Virus record (IMG/VR): IMGVR_UViG_3300021142_000002
Coordinates: 62,001 to 126,000 of that record
DNA: 64,000 bases
From: a virus
Strand: one strand, 5' to 3'
The position numbers and the translations under genes were made by a program. Positions 51,319 through 58,858 of the stretch are shown piece after piece. The notes under the pieces are model-generated. The model was not told the DNA's origin. It saw only the letters and a list, made by a program, of their open reading frames with translations, and searched no databases. Position 1 is the first letter of the stretch. Every line of letters starts with the position of its first letter.

Positions 51319-51807
51319 TTATACCGAATGTAGACAAAGATCCATTAATTCTTCAATAAATCCTTTTATAATTATATCATTTTCCTCAGTAGTATTTCCT
51401 GTAAGCGGATGATAGGCGGTTCGCAGATGACAATCAATACTAAATTTTAAGAGCTTAATATCTGCTTCTTGGTCTGGGCATTCACGTAAAATACAGTTTA
51501 ATAACTTTTTAGTACGGAATAATCTATCTACCCTTTTCATTGAGCTTTCTGTTTGTTTTAAAGGTATGATATCTTCTGCCTTACATTTTAAACTTACTTC
51601 AATTCCGTCATAGACATCAACCAAGATTTCTTCAACGACTTTTGTTTCTGGACAATCTTTAAGATCTTTAAATTCTTGACAGCTTGTAACCAAAGTTAAT
51701 TTACGTTTTTCTATGCCAAGAATTTCCACCAATACTAGATTATTTTTAAAACCTATTAAGGCTTTATCTTCTTCTTGAAATAACAATTCTTCAATCTTCT
51801 TTTTCAT
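51319..51807 (-). CDS. Unknown acidic protein (162 aa)
   Basis: I chose ATG 51807 (MKKKIEELLFQEEDKALIGF), which overlaps the upstream 33-codon gene (stop 51791) and so is read by coupling; a frame from 51819 would start inside that gene without a ribosome-binding site. Contains a segment rich in Cys/Lys (NCILRECPDQEADIKLLKFS). No motif recognised. Confidence 0.66.
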   Translation of the reverse strand: MKKKIEELLFQEEDKALIGFKNNLVLVEILGIEKRKLTLVTSCQEFKDLKDCPETKVVEEILVDVYDGIEVSLKCKAEDIIPLKQTESSMKRVDRLFRTKKLLNCILRECPDQEADIKLLKFSIDCHLRTAYHPLTGNTTEENDIIIKGFIEELMDLCLHSV

Positions 51808-51892
51808 CTTTATTCCCATTAATTACATATATTATATTTTCAGTTATTACATTGCCATACTTAGAATCAATTGTAATATTTTCAATATTCAT
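51791..51892 (-). CDS. Small gene (33 aa) overlapping the next one
   Basis: MNIENITIDSKYGNVITENI then IYVINGNKDEKED; start 51892 follows AAGGATAAATTTATT at 7-8 nt after the stop of 51900-52370. It overlaps the start of 51319-51807 by 17 nt. Short and acidic; kept because it fills the gap and explains the coupled start. Confidence 0.5.
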   Translation of the reverse strand: MNIENITIDSKYGNVITENIIYVINGNKDEKED

Positions 51893-51899
51893 AATAAAT

Positions 51900-52370
51900 T
51901 TATCCTTCACGCCAAGCGCCATAGTCTGAAAAATCAACTTCAAAGTAATATCCTTTTTCAGGACCAACGTTCATTTTAATATCACCGAATAGTCTATTAC
52001 TACTAATTTTACAATAAGTCAGTAAATGGCTAAGTGGGTCAGTAGATGTATTATCATTTAAGTGATGGTAATAATGATGATAGAGCACTATTCCGCCTGG
52101 CTTTTTACCCTCTCCTTTAAACTTAAAGGTAATATCATTAGCCTTATACTTACCCAGTATGGGTTGAAGCATATTGTCAGTATGTTTATTAACCAATAAA
52201 GGATTGCCGCCCTCACAGTCAATGACATAGTCAGATATCTGCCTATAGACATAGCTATCTTTAAAGAATAAATACTCATCATTAACCAAGGCTGCTCTAA
52301 TGGGCGATTCCAACCACTTAGTCATGCCCCCGAATAGTCTAACTAAAGCATTATCGTAAAATTCAAACAT
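51900..52370 (-). CDS. Unknown protein (156 aa)
   Basis: 156 residues; ribosome-binding site AGGAGAAAATA; promoter-like box at 52402. Starts MFEFYDNALVRLFGGMTKWL; contains HHYYHHLNDN (about 114-123), a His-rich stretch. No motif recognised. First gene of the run down to 49927. Confidence 0.68.
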   Translation of the reverse strand: MFEFYDNALVRLFGGMTKWLESPIRAALVNDEYLFFKDSYVYRQISDYVIDCEGGNPLLVNKHTDNMLQPILGKYKANDITFKFKGEGKKPGGIVLYHHYYHHLNDNTSTDPLSHLLTYCKISSNRLFGDIKMNVGPEKGYYFEVDFSDYGAWREG

Positions 52371-52401
52371 TATTTTCTCCTATTTAATATTAACATCAGA
52401 T

Positions 52402-52411
52402 AGATAATGTA
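52402..52411 (-). promoter_or_regulatory. Promoter-like box TACATTATCT
   Basis: Minus strand TACATTATCT, 32 nt upstream of the start at 52370. Confidence 0.55.
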
Positions 52412-52431
52412 AGTATTAAAATAACTCCAAT

Positions 52432-52486
52432 TTTAAACAAAAAAAAACATAAGTGTGGATACTAGGGAGTACTCCCTAGTATCCAC
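52432..52486 (-). terminator. Perfect 32-nt palindromic terminator
   Basis: A perfect 32-nt palindrome (52455-52486, centre AGTACT) 10 nt after the stop codon at 52496, followed on the minus strand by ACTTATGTTTTTTTTTGTTT. Confidence 0.88.
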
Positions 52487-52495
52487 AAAAGCAGT

Positions 52496-52926
52496 TTAGT
52501 CTATAACAGAAATAATGTTTTCTAACTTAATGTTTCTATATGGATTACTATTACTCTCCCGTGTTAAATCATTCTTCACACAAGTAATAGAGTATTCTGT
52601 AAATTCATTGCCTTCTGAATCTAGACTAATAGCAGCTGAAACAATCATGCCAACTTTAGCTGAAATTCCTTTTTCATCTTTCCACACAACAATCTGACCT
52701 AATCTATAATCAAATTTAACAGTTTCTGCCTGATGTATACGATACAGATAAATAAGAAGCAGTTCATCACTATTGCTAAGGGAGATATAACGTGATAAAC
52801 ATCGCCGCTTTTTCTATCAGAAATTTTAACTTTGACAGTTCTTTCTTTTATTAACTCTACCGAGCCGGAATAGAAAACTCCATTTTCTATAAAACTAACT
52901 TCATCACCTCTTCTAAGTTCATTCAT
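52496..52926 (-). pseudogene. Gene for an SH3-like protein, split by a one-base frameshift
   Basis: ATG 52926 (ribosome-binding site AGGAG) starts MNELRRGDEVSFIENGVFYS, a KOW/SH3-like strand pattern seen in neighbours. The frame then runs into an unlike hydrophobic tail. Adding one A in the run of five A (coding strand; T at 52809-52813) joins it to a second SH3-like unit, TVKFDYRLGQIVVWKDEKGI, down to a stop at 52496 (143 residues). The mix of good start and better downstream frame shows a frameshift: decay, recoding or base error. Confidence 0.6.
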
Positions 52927-52927
52927 T

Positions 52928-53452
52928 TTATTTCTCCTCTGTTTCAAACAAATCTTTATAGTTTTCAATTCTAGCAATATCATTAACATCTAAATCTGTG
53001 GTAATGTGGGAGAAATCTGGTTTTCCGCGATTACCCATTTTAGCTACAGAGTAATGCTCACGTATAGAACCATTACATCGTTTAGAAAGTCCTTGACCTG
53101 CAATAAAACCAACTTCCACAAAACCATTAGACGTGTGTCTAAATATAACGGCTTCATCTAACTGATATTTAAAACGAGTAGAGTTAGCGCCAAAGATTAA
53201 GCCAAATTCTTCTTTAGTGATAACATCATCTATCAGAATTATCCATGATTTTCCATTAATAATTTTTTCTGGAATACCTTGGTTAAGTAAAGGCTTAACA
53301 TATACATAATGTCTTCCTTCTTCAGGATTACCACACACTACTTCAGCCGCTATTAAAATACCACAATGTATATAAAATACATTATCTCCTACTTTAATTC
53401 CCCTTTCGTTTGGGGCTATAGAGGCTACATCAATATCTTTTTTCTTACTCAT
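52928..53452 (-). CDS. Unknown SH3-like protein (174 aa)
   Basis: 174 residues; ribosome-binding site TTAGGAG. Two units of the pattern GIKVGDNVFYIHCGILIAAE and RFKYQLDEAVIFRHTSNGFV that look like SH3-like beta-barrels found in several genes between 51.9 and 62.1 kb. Ends in an acidic helix. Its stop lies 1 nt before the ATG of the frameshifted gene. Confidence 0.68.
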   Translation of the reverse strand: MSKKKDIDVASIAPNERGIKVGDNVFYIHCGILIAAEVVCGNPEEGRHYVYVKPLLNQGIPEKIINGKSWIILIDDVITKEEFGLIFGANSTRFKYQLDEAVIFRHTSNGFVEVGFIAGQGLSKRCNGSIREHYSVAKMGNRGKPDFSHITTDLDVNDIARIENYKDLFETEEK

Positions 53453-53477
53453 TTTTTTCTCCTAAATTAAAACTAAC

Positions 53478-53585
53478 TTATAATACAAAAATTATTTCTT
53501 CTGAGGTGATTGTTCTTGCACAGCAGCCAAGATCAGGTGTTCCATCTTGGTTAACATTTAATAAGTAACAATCGAAATTCTTCAT
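53478..53585 (-). CDS. Small protein (35 aa)
   Basis: MKNFDCYLLNVNQDGTPDLG then CCARTITSEEIIFVL; start 53585 with AAAAGAG upstream; overlaps the end of 53551-53895 by 35 nt in another frame. The amino-acid text looks like a genuine protein (Asp/Gly turn motif, two adjacent Cys). Function unknown. Confidence 0.55.
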   Translation of the reverse strand: MKNFDCYLLNVNQDGTPDLGCCARTITSEEIIFVL

Positions 53586-53895
53586 TAACTCTTTTGCTAA
53601 AATGTTCTATTTCATCTGCAGATGAATAGAGCTTTTTGGGTTCAAATAATGCATTTAATACCTCATCACGAAGAAGTAGTAATTTAGTTATACTTTCCTC
53701 AGCATGAATTATCTGCTTCCTTTCAATTGCATATTTTAGTCTAGCTAAAATAAACCGTAAATCCTGCAGTGTCAACATATACCGCATGTTATCATTATTT
53801 AATTTAAATATGAATCTATTGCGAAGATAAAAAGTATCAGCAGAATAAATAAAATATTTATGTTTATTAAACCTTTCTTTGTTTCTTTTTAACAC
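53551..53895 (-). CDS. Unknown basic helical protein (114 aa)
   Basis: 114 residues from GTG 53895, ribosome-binding site AGGAGAAATTAAAC. Basic N-terminus (LKRNKERFNKHKYFIYSADT), long helix (KYAIERKQIIHAEESITKLL). No motif. Confidence 0.66.
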   Translation of the reverse strand: MLKRNKERFNKHKYFIYSADTFYLRNRFIFKLNNDNMRYMLTLQDLRFILARLKYAIERKQIIHAEESITKLLLLRDEVLNALFEPKKLYSSADEIEHFSKRVNEEFRLLLIKC

Positions 53896-53910
53896 GTTTA
53901 ATTTCTCCTA

Positions 53911-54033
53911 TTAACATCTTTCGTCATCTGGAAACCAAGGCTCTTCAAAAGCCTCTAAAATTGTCTCTGTGGGTATTTCTGCAATTACCATAGGCTTAGT
54001 ATCACTTTCCAATAATAATTCAATAGAGAGCAT
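53911..54033 (-). CDS. Small acidic protein (40 aa), in frame with the gene upstream
   Basis: MLSIELLLESDTKPMVIAEI then PTETILEAFEEPWFPDDERC. It has no clear ribosome-binding site and is in the same frame as 54079-54345, separated from it by two stop codons (54079 and a TAA near 54058). It could be an independent gene or a cut-off C-terminal part of the upstream gene. Confidence 0.4.
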   Translation of the reverse strand: MLSIELLLESDTKPMVIAEIPTETILEAFEEPWFPDDERC

Positions 54034-54078
54034 TTCAGGATCATTATCAGGTATTTATCTATAAACTTTAACTCTACT

Positions 54079-54345
54079 TTACATCTTTCTTCTCCCCATT
54101 AGTAATAACACTTTAGGATCAAAAACAAACTTTTCATTAACCCAGCCCACAACAGACTTTTCAATCGTATCCAAATCACGATCTACTCGCTGAATATAAT
54201 ACTCAGTTACTTTATTTACCGTATTATCAGACATAATCACTTCACTTAACCGTATCAGTGTTACCCTACCTAAAGACAGATGGTCACCATTAGTTTCTAC
54301 TAATACAAAATCATTTATCCCAAACTGTGTTTCAAAAATAGCCAT
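54079..54345 (-). CDS. Unknown small SH3-like protein (88 aa)
   Basis: 88 residues; ribosome-binding site GGGGAAAATAAAG; promoter-like box at 54390. The core FGINDFVLVETNGDHLSLGR then VTLIRL follows the SH3/KOW-like strand pattern of neighbouring genes. Same-frame continuation to 53911 is blocked by stops. Confidence 0.68.
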   Translation of the reverse strand: MAIFETQFGINDFVLVETNGDHLSLGRVTLIRLSEVIMSDNTVNKVTEYYIQRVDRDLDTIEKSVVGWVNEKFVFDPKVLLLMGRRKM

Positions 54346-54360
54346 CTTTATTTTCCCCTA

Positions 54361-54753
54361 ATATTACTATTGATATTAATACATCTAATAGATAATATAT
54401 AAATAACTATATATTGATTAATATTAGTATTATTAATATCTACTATAAATACTAGTATTAAAGATTACTAGTATTATTAAATGAATAATAGAAACTATAC
54501 GTTTCTATTATGCTATATATTTACGTACCTATTATTACCTAAATGAGGATTAATACACTTAAGTGTATTAATCACTATTAGTATACATTAAAGAAGTATT
54601 ATTTATATACGTTAATGTAGTAGTCTATTATATACGCTAAGGAAGGTTGTTTATATATTGTTTTTACCCCCACTCCAGACCACGATTCCATCAACCCCTC
54701 GCAACCAGATTTCTCTAGTCGCGGGTAATGTATTAGTTATTCACTAAGACATA
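54361..54753. other. AT-rich gene-free region with dyads
   Basis: About 390 nt without an acceptable ORF. Contains the promoter-like box 54390-54400, a perfect 26-nt palindrome (54549-54574, centre TTAA), an imperfect AATAGAAACT/AGTTTCTATT-type hairpin around 54486-54508, and many short ATTA/TAGTATTA repeats. A C-rich stretch (TTTTTACCCCCACTCCAGACC, first half) stands out at about 54661-54680. Could be a control region or replication-related; nothing proves it. Confidence 0.5.
54390..54400 (-). promoter_or_regulatory. Promoter-like box ATATATTATCT
   Basis: Minus strand ATATATTATCT, 45 nt upstream of the start at 54345. Confidence 0.5.
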
Positions 54754-54840
54754 CTATACTGGTAATAGTAATATAAAAATAAAGAAAAAAAAAAGAATAA
54801 GTAATACAGTGCCAATAACCAAATAAATTAATTCAGTCAT
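54754..54840 (-). CDS. Tiny single-pass membrane protein (28 aa)
   Basis: MTELIYLVIGTVLLILFFFF then IFILLLPV; ATG 54840 with ribosome-binding site CAGGAGATTAAA. A single strongly hydrophobic helix fills almost the whole protein. Preceded by the AT-rich promoter-like motif at 54914. Confidence 0.68.
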   Translation of the reverse strand: MTELIYLVIGTVLLILFFFFIFILLLPV

Positions 54841-54913
54841 TTTAATCTCCTGCCCTTATAGGGACTTAAATGTTATAGTTAAATGGATTACTGGTGTAAT
54901 TCCAATTAAATGG

Positions 54914-54937
54914 TATATACATGAAAATAATTTGAAT
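54914..54937 (-). promoter_or_regulatory. AT-rich promoter-like motif ATTCAAATTATTTTCATGTA
   Basis: Minus strand ATTCAAATTATTTTCATGTA, then TATACC; 74 nt upstream of the tiny gene at 54840 and almost identical to 11671-11690. It lies between that gene and the divergent + gene at 54983. Confidence 0.5.
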
Positions 54938-54982
54938 CCATTCTTACCGTATGTATAGCAGTCTACTAATAGAGGATAATCA

Positions 54983-56083
54983 ATGTATAGACTTTTTCCT
55001 AACCAACCTTTTGAGTTGAGTAAAACTAATTCTCCATTAATGCCTAGAATTAGAAATTTAATTTTTGATCATTATAAATACCAGCTAGAGTTTTATAATG
55101 AATATGGAGCTTACTATAATGACTCCTCTGTGATCCCTAGTAACCATGTTTTACTAAAGTTACTCTATCTATTAGCTGATTATGTTTCATATGGCAAAGA
55201 CGTTTATAGAGCGGTTAATGAGCATGTTCATCAAATCTGTTCAGTGCTTAGAATTACTAGTGAGTTTACACCAGGCGTTATTCACACCGATGCCCTATAT
55301 ACGGATACCTGTATCATAATGGCTCAGTCTTATGAAACAGAATTGTTTAATAAAACAGACTGGAAGACCATGAGGCCTTTAAGGTGTTTAACTCATCCTT
55401 TTACCAGTATGGAACTGCATGTACCTAAAGTTACTAAATCCCAATTAGGTAAAGGAATATCAGCCGTAGGAATAGATCTAGGACTATTAGGTTATATGCT
55501 ACAACAATGGCTAATTGAAAACAATATAGCCGTAGAGACTATAGCCGATGAAAGAGAATCTATTAATTTATTTCTATCCAGATTTGTAGTACCTGGATTA
55601 CTGCCTGAGCAAATAGATATTAGTTTAAGAAATAGAATGATGTTTATCTACACTGATTCTAAAGTACCTCTAGAACAGCCTGAGAGGTCTTTTGTAAAGA
55701 CTTATGAAGAAGCCCTAGTGCATCCTATGAAAATGATTTTTAATGTCATAGATACCAGTAGAGCTCGTTATTTACAGGCTTTAAAAGAAATACCTTTAGT
55801 ATTCACTGAAACTTATTTTGAAGCTATCCCTAAAGATCTCTATGGATTAAATACCTATACATACTGGGCTATGGCATTAATACTACTCGACTGGATAGAG
55901 CCCTGGATAGAAATAGTAAAAGGAGATCAAACCAGTAATACGGATATAATGAAGATATTAATTAGAGCTGATAGATTTATCTATGGAACGGGCTGTATGA
56001 GATATTGTCGATCTGATATACGAGGAGATTTCTTTAATAGGTACAAAAGACTAAAAGAAGTATTAATGAGTATGAAAGAATAG
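54983..56083 (+). CDS. Unknown protein (366 aa), lone + gene
   Basis: 366 residues; ribosome-binding site AGAGGATAATC. Helical, soluble (RLFPNQPFELSKTNSPLMPR; ADYVSYGKDVYRAVNEHVHQ); no motif recognised. It is the only + gene between 33.2 kb and the right end and is flanked on both sides by gene-free AT-rich DNA with short ATTA repeats, which makes it look like an inserted unit. Confidence 0.68.
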   Translation: MYRLFPNQPFELSKTNSPLMPRIRNLIFDHYKYQLEFYNEYGAYYNDSSVIPSNHVLLKLLYLLADYVSYGKDVYRAVNEHVHQICSVLRITSEFTPGVIHTDALYTDTCIIMAQSYETELFNKTDWKTMRPLRCLTHPFTSMELHVPKVTKSQLGKGISAVGIDLGLLGYMLQQWLIENNIAVETIADERESINLFLSRFVVPGLLPEQIDISLRNRMMFIYTDSKVPLEQPERSFVKTYEEALVHPMKMIFNVIDTSRARYLQALKEIPLVFTETYFEAIPKDLYGLNTYTYWAMALILLDWIEPWIEIVKGDQTSNTDIMKILIRADRFIYGTGCMRYCRSDIRGDFFNRYKRLKEVLMSMKE

Positions 56084-56370
56084 AGTATTATTTTATTACT
56101 ACTAGTATTATAATATGTCTTTCTAGACATCTTCTCTGAGTGGAGGGGATTATAGGGGAGGTATTAGAGGGGTAGTGTGTGAGTGAAACGAACACACTCT
56201 CTACTAAAGTAATAATAGTAATATAGAGAGATAATAACAATCTCTTGTATTAATATCAATCAGTCATTATTAGTATTAGTATTTAATATAGTAATAATGA
56301 TATATTAAAAATTTGTATGAAAAATAAAGTGTAATATTATTAGATTAAAAAATAAAAAAAAATACAATGA
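56084..56370. other. Gene-free region with G-runs and AT repeats
   Basis: About 290 nt without an ORF. Contains three runs of four G (56145-56148, 56155-56158, 56169-56172) preceded by GG at 56142-56143, a hairpin AGTGTGT...ACACACT (56173-56200), then long ATTA/TAATA-rich text. The G-runs are striking in such AT-rich DNA and could fold into a G-quadruplex on the + strand or its transcript. Confidence 0.5.
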
Positions 56371-56402
56371 ATAGAGTAGAGTGCCTAGGCACTCTACTCT
56401 AT
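56350..56402 (-). terminator. Perfect 32-nt palindromic terminator
   Basis: A perfect 32-nt palindrome (56371-56402, centre CCTAGG) 6 nt after the stop at 56409, followed on the minus strand by TCATTGTATTTTTTTTTATT. Confidence 0.88.
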
Positions 56403-56408
56403 GTATGA

Positions 56409-56885
56409 TTACTCGAAAGGAGGAAAGATTGTTATATAAGAAAGATCGCTTTTATTTCTTTCAAAGTATTCTGCATAAGGATCATCAATAGGCTTACACC
56501 GAATGATATCCGATCTATCTAAATCAAAGTTGTAGTCAAAGACGAGTACTAGCTCTGAGGTTACTTTATCCTTTAGTGGTAGTCCAGCCATGTATTCTTT
56601 TTTATAACTACAGCTCATGTGCATTAGGAGAAGATTAGCTCTTGTATAGAAATCTAAGCTCTTATCACTAATGTTGAAAAAGTAATGGAGTACAGTACGG
56701 TGGAATATGATTCCCATTGTCTCTCTAAGGACTGTAGTTTTTATAGCAATCAGTAGTGTTAAAAGGACACAGGTCTGTTCGACTAACTGTCTACTTCTTA
56801 CTGTTTCAATATCGAATACTTTAAAGCTATCGGCGTTATAACGTTTTATTAGTTCATTGACTAATAATAGGATGAGTTCTTTCAT
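56409..56885 (-). CDS. Unknown protein, tandem paralogue 3 (158 aa)
   Basis: 158 residues; ribosome-binding site AGGAGATATAC. Shares with the next two genes an N-terminal LLVNELI-type helix (MKELILLLVNELIKRYNADS) and a middle ANLLLMHM...YMAGLPL element. C-terminus ends in IFPPFE. Confidence 0.7.
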   Translation of the reverse strand: MKELILLLVNELIKRYNADSFKVFDIETVRSRQLVEQTCVLLTLLIAIKTTVLRETMGIIFHRTVLHYFFNISDKSLDFYTRANLLLMHMSCSYKKEYMAGLPLKDKVTSELVLVFDYNFDLDRSDIIRCKPIDDPYAEYFERNKSDLSYITIFPPFE

Positions 56886-56898
56886 TTTTGTATATCTC

Positions 56899-57360
56899 CT
56901 AGATATTGTTTAGAAACATAAAGTCTGCTTCAGTAGAGTCAATGACAATTTGCTTTTTGCCATTGGGTGATTTAAGACAAGTGAGCACAGTAGAGCCATC
57001 ATTGTAATTAATGACTTCTATGACCTTAAGGTAAGAAAAGTCAGTATTATGACGGAGCATTACACCTGGCATGTAGGTGGATGTAAAGAAGCAATGCATT
57101 TGAAATAATGCTGCATTAGCTTTTTCAATCGTCTTAAAAAACTTTTTATTAGGTGAAATGAGTTCTTTATGAAATTGGCTCGATAGACGCTTAGAGACAT
57201 TAGGCTTAGAGCAGATTTCTAATAGCGATACTAATGTTTTGGCTGTTTCTATTTCCTCCAACATATTTTCAATGAAGATTTCACTAACAACTTTAATGTC
57301 ATCTATTTCATTGTAATTTTTGATGATTTTATTAATGGTGAGTCTTAATAGCTTAGTCAT
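56899..57360 (-). CDS. Unknown protein, tandem paralogue 2 (153 aa)
   Basis: 153 residues; ribosome-binding site TGGAGTACC. MTKLLRLTINKIIKNYNEID; KANAALFQMHCFFTSTYMPG; VMLRHNTDFSYLKVIEVINY. Overlaps the upstream paralogue by 8 nt. Confidence 0.7.
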   Translation of the reverse strand: MTKLLRLTINKIIKNYNEIDDIKVVSEIFIENMLEEIETAKTLVSLLEICSKPNVSKRLSSQFHKELISPNKKFFKTIEKANAALFQMHCFFTSTYMPGVMLRHNTDFSYLKVIEVINYNDGSTVLTCLKSPNGKKQIVIDSTEADFMFLNNI

Positions 57361-57847
57361 AAAGGTACTCCAGCTCAGGGTAAATAACTTCAGTGGTTGA
57401 TTTAATAAGGGTAGTTTTACCTCTAGGATAAAGCCTGCACTTTAAGGTAATAGGTACTTGGTTAATGACTTCAATAACAATCATTTCTTTTTGGGTTTTA
57501 GAGCATGTTACTAACATGCCTGGTAAATAGGCTCTATTAAGGTAAGCTTCAATAGTCCTTAAGTAAAGATTAGCTTTATTGCAGAATCGAGTAAAGTTTT
57601 TAGAAGGACTACTTAACTCTTTGATTAAGTTAGGTGACTTATTGTAAGTATTTTTAAACCTACTTTCAGTGACCACTAGAGCTGTATTGAAATACTGTAA
57701 TTGGGTGACTAGATAAATGATTTTTTGAGCACTAGTTACCTCTTTTAGTATTTCTTCTACTCTTCCATCAATGTTAGATGAAAGACCGAAAGCGGATTCA
57801 TAGTCAGTTATTAATGGATTGACCAAAAGTTTAATTGCATTTTTCAT
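57353..57847 (-). CDS. Unknown protein, tandem paralogue 1 (164 aa)
   Basis: 164 residues; ribosome-binding site AAAGGAG. MKNAIKLLVNPLITDYESAF; KANLYLRTIEAYLNRAYLPG; MLVTCSKTQKEMIVIEVINQ. The closest relative of paralogue 2 (shared A-Y/Y-MPGM and VIEVIN elements). Confidence 0.7.
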   Translation of the reverse strand: MKNAIKLLVNPLITDYESAFGLSSNIDGRVEEILKEVTSAQKIIYLVTQLQYFNTALVVTESRFKNTYNKSPNLIKELSSPSKNFTRFCNKANLYLRTIEAYLNRAYLPGMLVTCSKTQKEMIVIEVINQVPITLKCRLYPRGKTTLIKSTTEVIYPELEYLYD

Positions 57848-57877
57848 TTTTTATTTCTCCTTTAATTCATGAAAGTA

Positions 57878-58540
57878 CTAACCTGTTTTATAGACCTTTA
57901 ATTGATTAACAGGAATATTTAAAACATACTCATCTTCTACTGCGGTAATTTGGTTAGTGACTATGCTATAAAGAATGGCATTATCAGATTCAGAATATCT
58001 ATAATACACCACTTTACCAGCATATTGGTGTTTATCATCCGGGCAGTACCAAATTTTATCATCTAAATTAAATGATAAATTAATAGGGGAATTGTTTTCA
58101 GATAGCAATTCCCCCTTAAGTCCCCCATAATGCCATAATCTTAATTGATTTTCACAATCCAATAGAGTAAAATTCACATCATAGTAGAAATCAGTCCCTA
58201 TTCTTTCTATGTTAGTAACAACGCCTTCATAAGTGACATCTTGGGGTAAAACACCACTTCCTTTAAAGGTCGCTAACTGACCTTTAACAAATTTATTAAA
58301 GATAGGTTTAAAGCAGTTATCGGTAGCCATGTAAATATCTTCTTGCAATACTTTAAGTTTTATATCACAGGCTGTGATATTGCCATTGAGTCTTACTGCT
58401 ACTAAATAAATCCATTTATTTAAAAAATCGCTAAAGAAAATTTTTTCTATCTTCCCTCTTAATAATATTCGTTCATTACTATTTTCTTTTTTATTCTCGT
58501 AAAAGAGTATTTCATCATTTACTTTATGTTTTGAACTCAT
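57878..58540 (-). CDS. Unknown protein with SH3/KOW-like units (220 aa)
   Basis: 220 residues; ribosome-binding site AGGAG; promoter-like box at 58572. Three units of the V-x-D/G-x-h-h-h-h-x pattern: KVNDEILFYENKKENSNERI, KFVKGQLATFKGSGVLPQDV and NLDDKIWYCPDDKHQYAGKV. Beta-rich. No other motif. First gene of the run to 56409. Confidence 0.7.
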   Translation of the reverse strand: MSSKHKVNDEILFYENKKENSNERILLRGKIEKIFFSDFLNKWIYLVAVRLNGNITACDIKLKVLQEDIYMATDNCFKPIFNKFVKGQLATFKGSGVLPQDVTYEGVVTNIERIGTDFYYDVNFTLLDCENQLRLWHYGGLKGELLSENNSPINLSFNLDDKIWYCPDDKHQYAGKVVYYRYSESDNAILYSIVTNQITAVEDEYVLNIPVNQLKVYKTG

Positions 58541-58571
58541 TGTTTTCTCCTATTTAATATTAACATCAGAT

Positions 58572-58581
58572 AGATAATATA
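58572..58581 (-). promoter_or_regulatory. Promoter-like box TATATTATCT variant
   Basis: Minus strand ATATTATCTA, 32 nt upstream of the start at 58540. Confidence 0.5.
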
Positions 58582-58606
58582 AATATAAAAAATAATAGAA
58601 CATAGA

Positions 58607-58638
58607 GGAGTAGGGATAGCCTAGGCTATCCCTACTCC
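58607..58638 (-). terminator. Perfect 32-nt palindrome downstream of the zinc-ribbon gene
   Basis: A perfect palindrome (centre CCTAGG), 46 nt after the stop at 58685; it precedes the promoter-like box of the next unit. Confidence 0.75.
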
Positions 58639-58684
58639 ATTTTAGTCTAAGATTACTGAGGATATCCTCAGTGCTCCAGTTGTT

Positions 58685-58858
58685 TTACCAATACATTTCT
58701 GCCATATAACAGTCTTCACAAACATTTAAAGTTTGTTGTTCATCCTTAATGGGTTTAATGATTGGTTTTAAAAGATAAACTTCTCGATGACATAAATCAC
58801 ATGTTAAAGGGAGTATTATAATTTCCTTCTTAGTTTTTTTAGGCTTTAGTAAGTTCAT
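58685..58858 (-). CDS. Small zinc-ribbon protein (57 aa)
   Basis: 57 residues, MNLLKPKKTKKEIIILPLTC, then DLCHREVYLLKPIIKPIK, then DEQQTLNVCEDCYMAEMYW. Two CxxC knuckles (CDLC and CEDC, about 27 residues apart) form a zinc ribbon. The start lies inside the end of 58839-61457 (overlap of 20 nt, GAAGATGAACTT), so it is translated by coupling. Possible DNA- or RNA-binding adaptor. Confidence 0.72.
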   Translation of the reverse strand: MNLLKPKKTKKEIIILPLTCDLCHREVYLLKPIIKPIKDEQQTLNVCEDCYMAEMYW

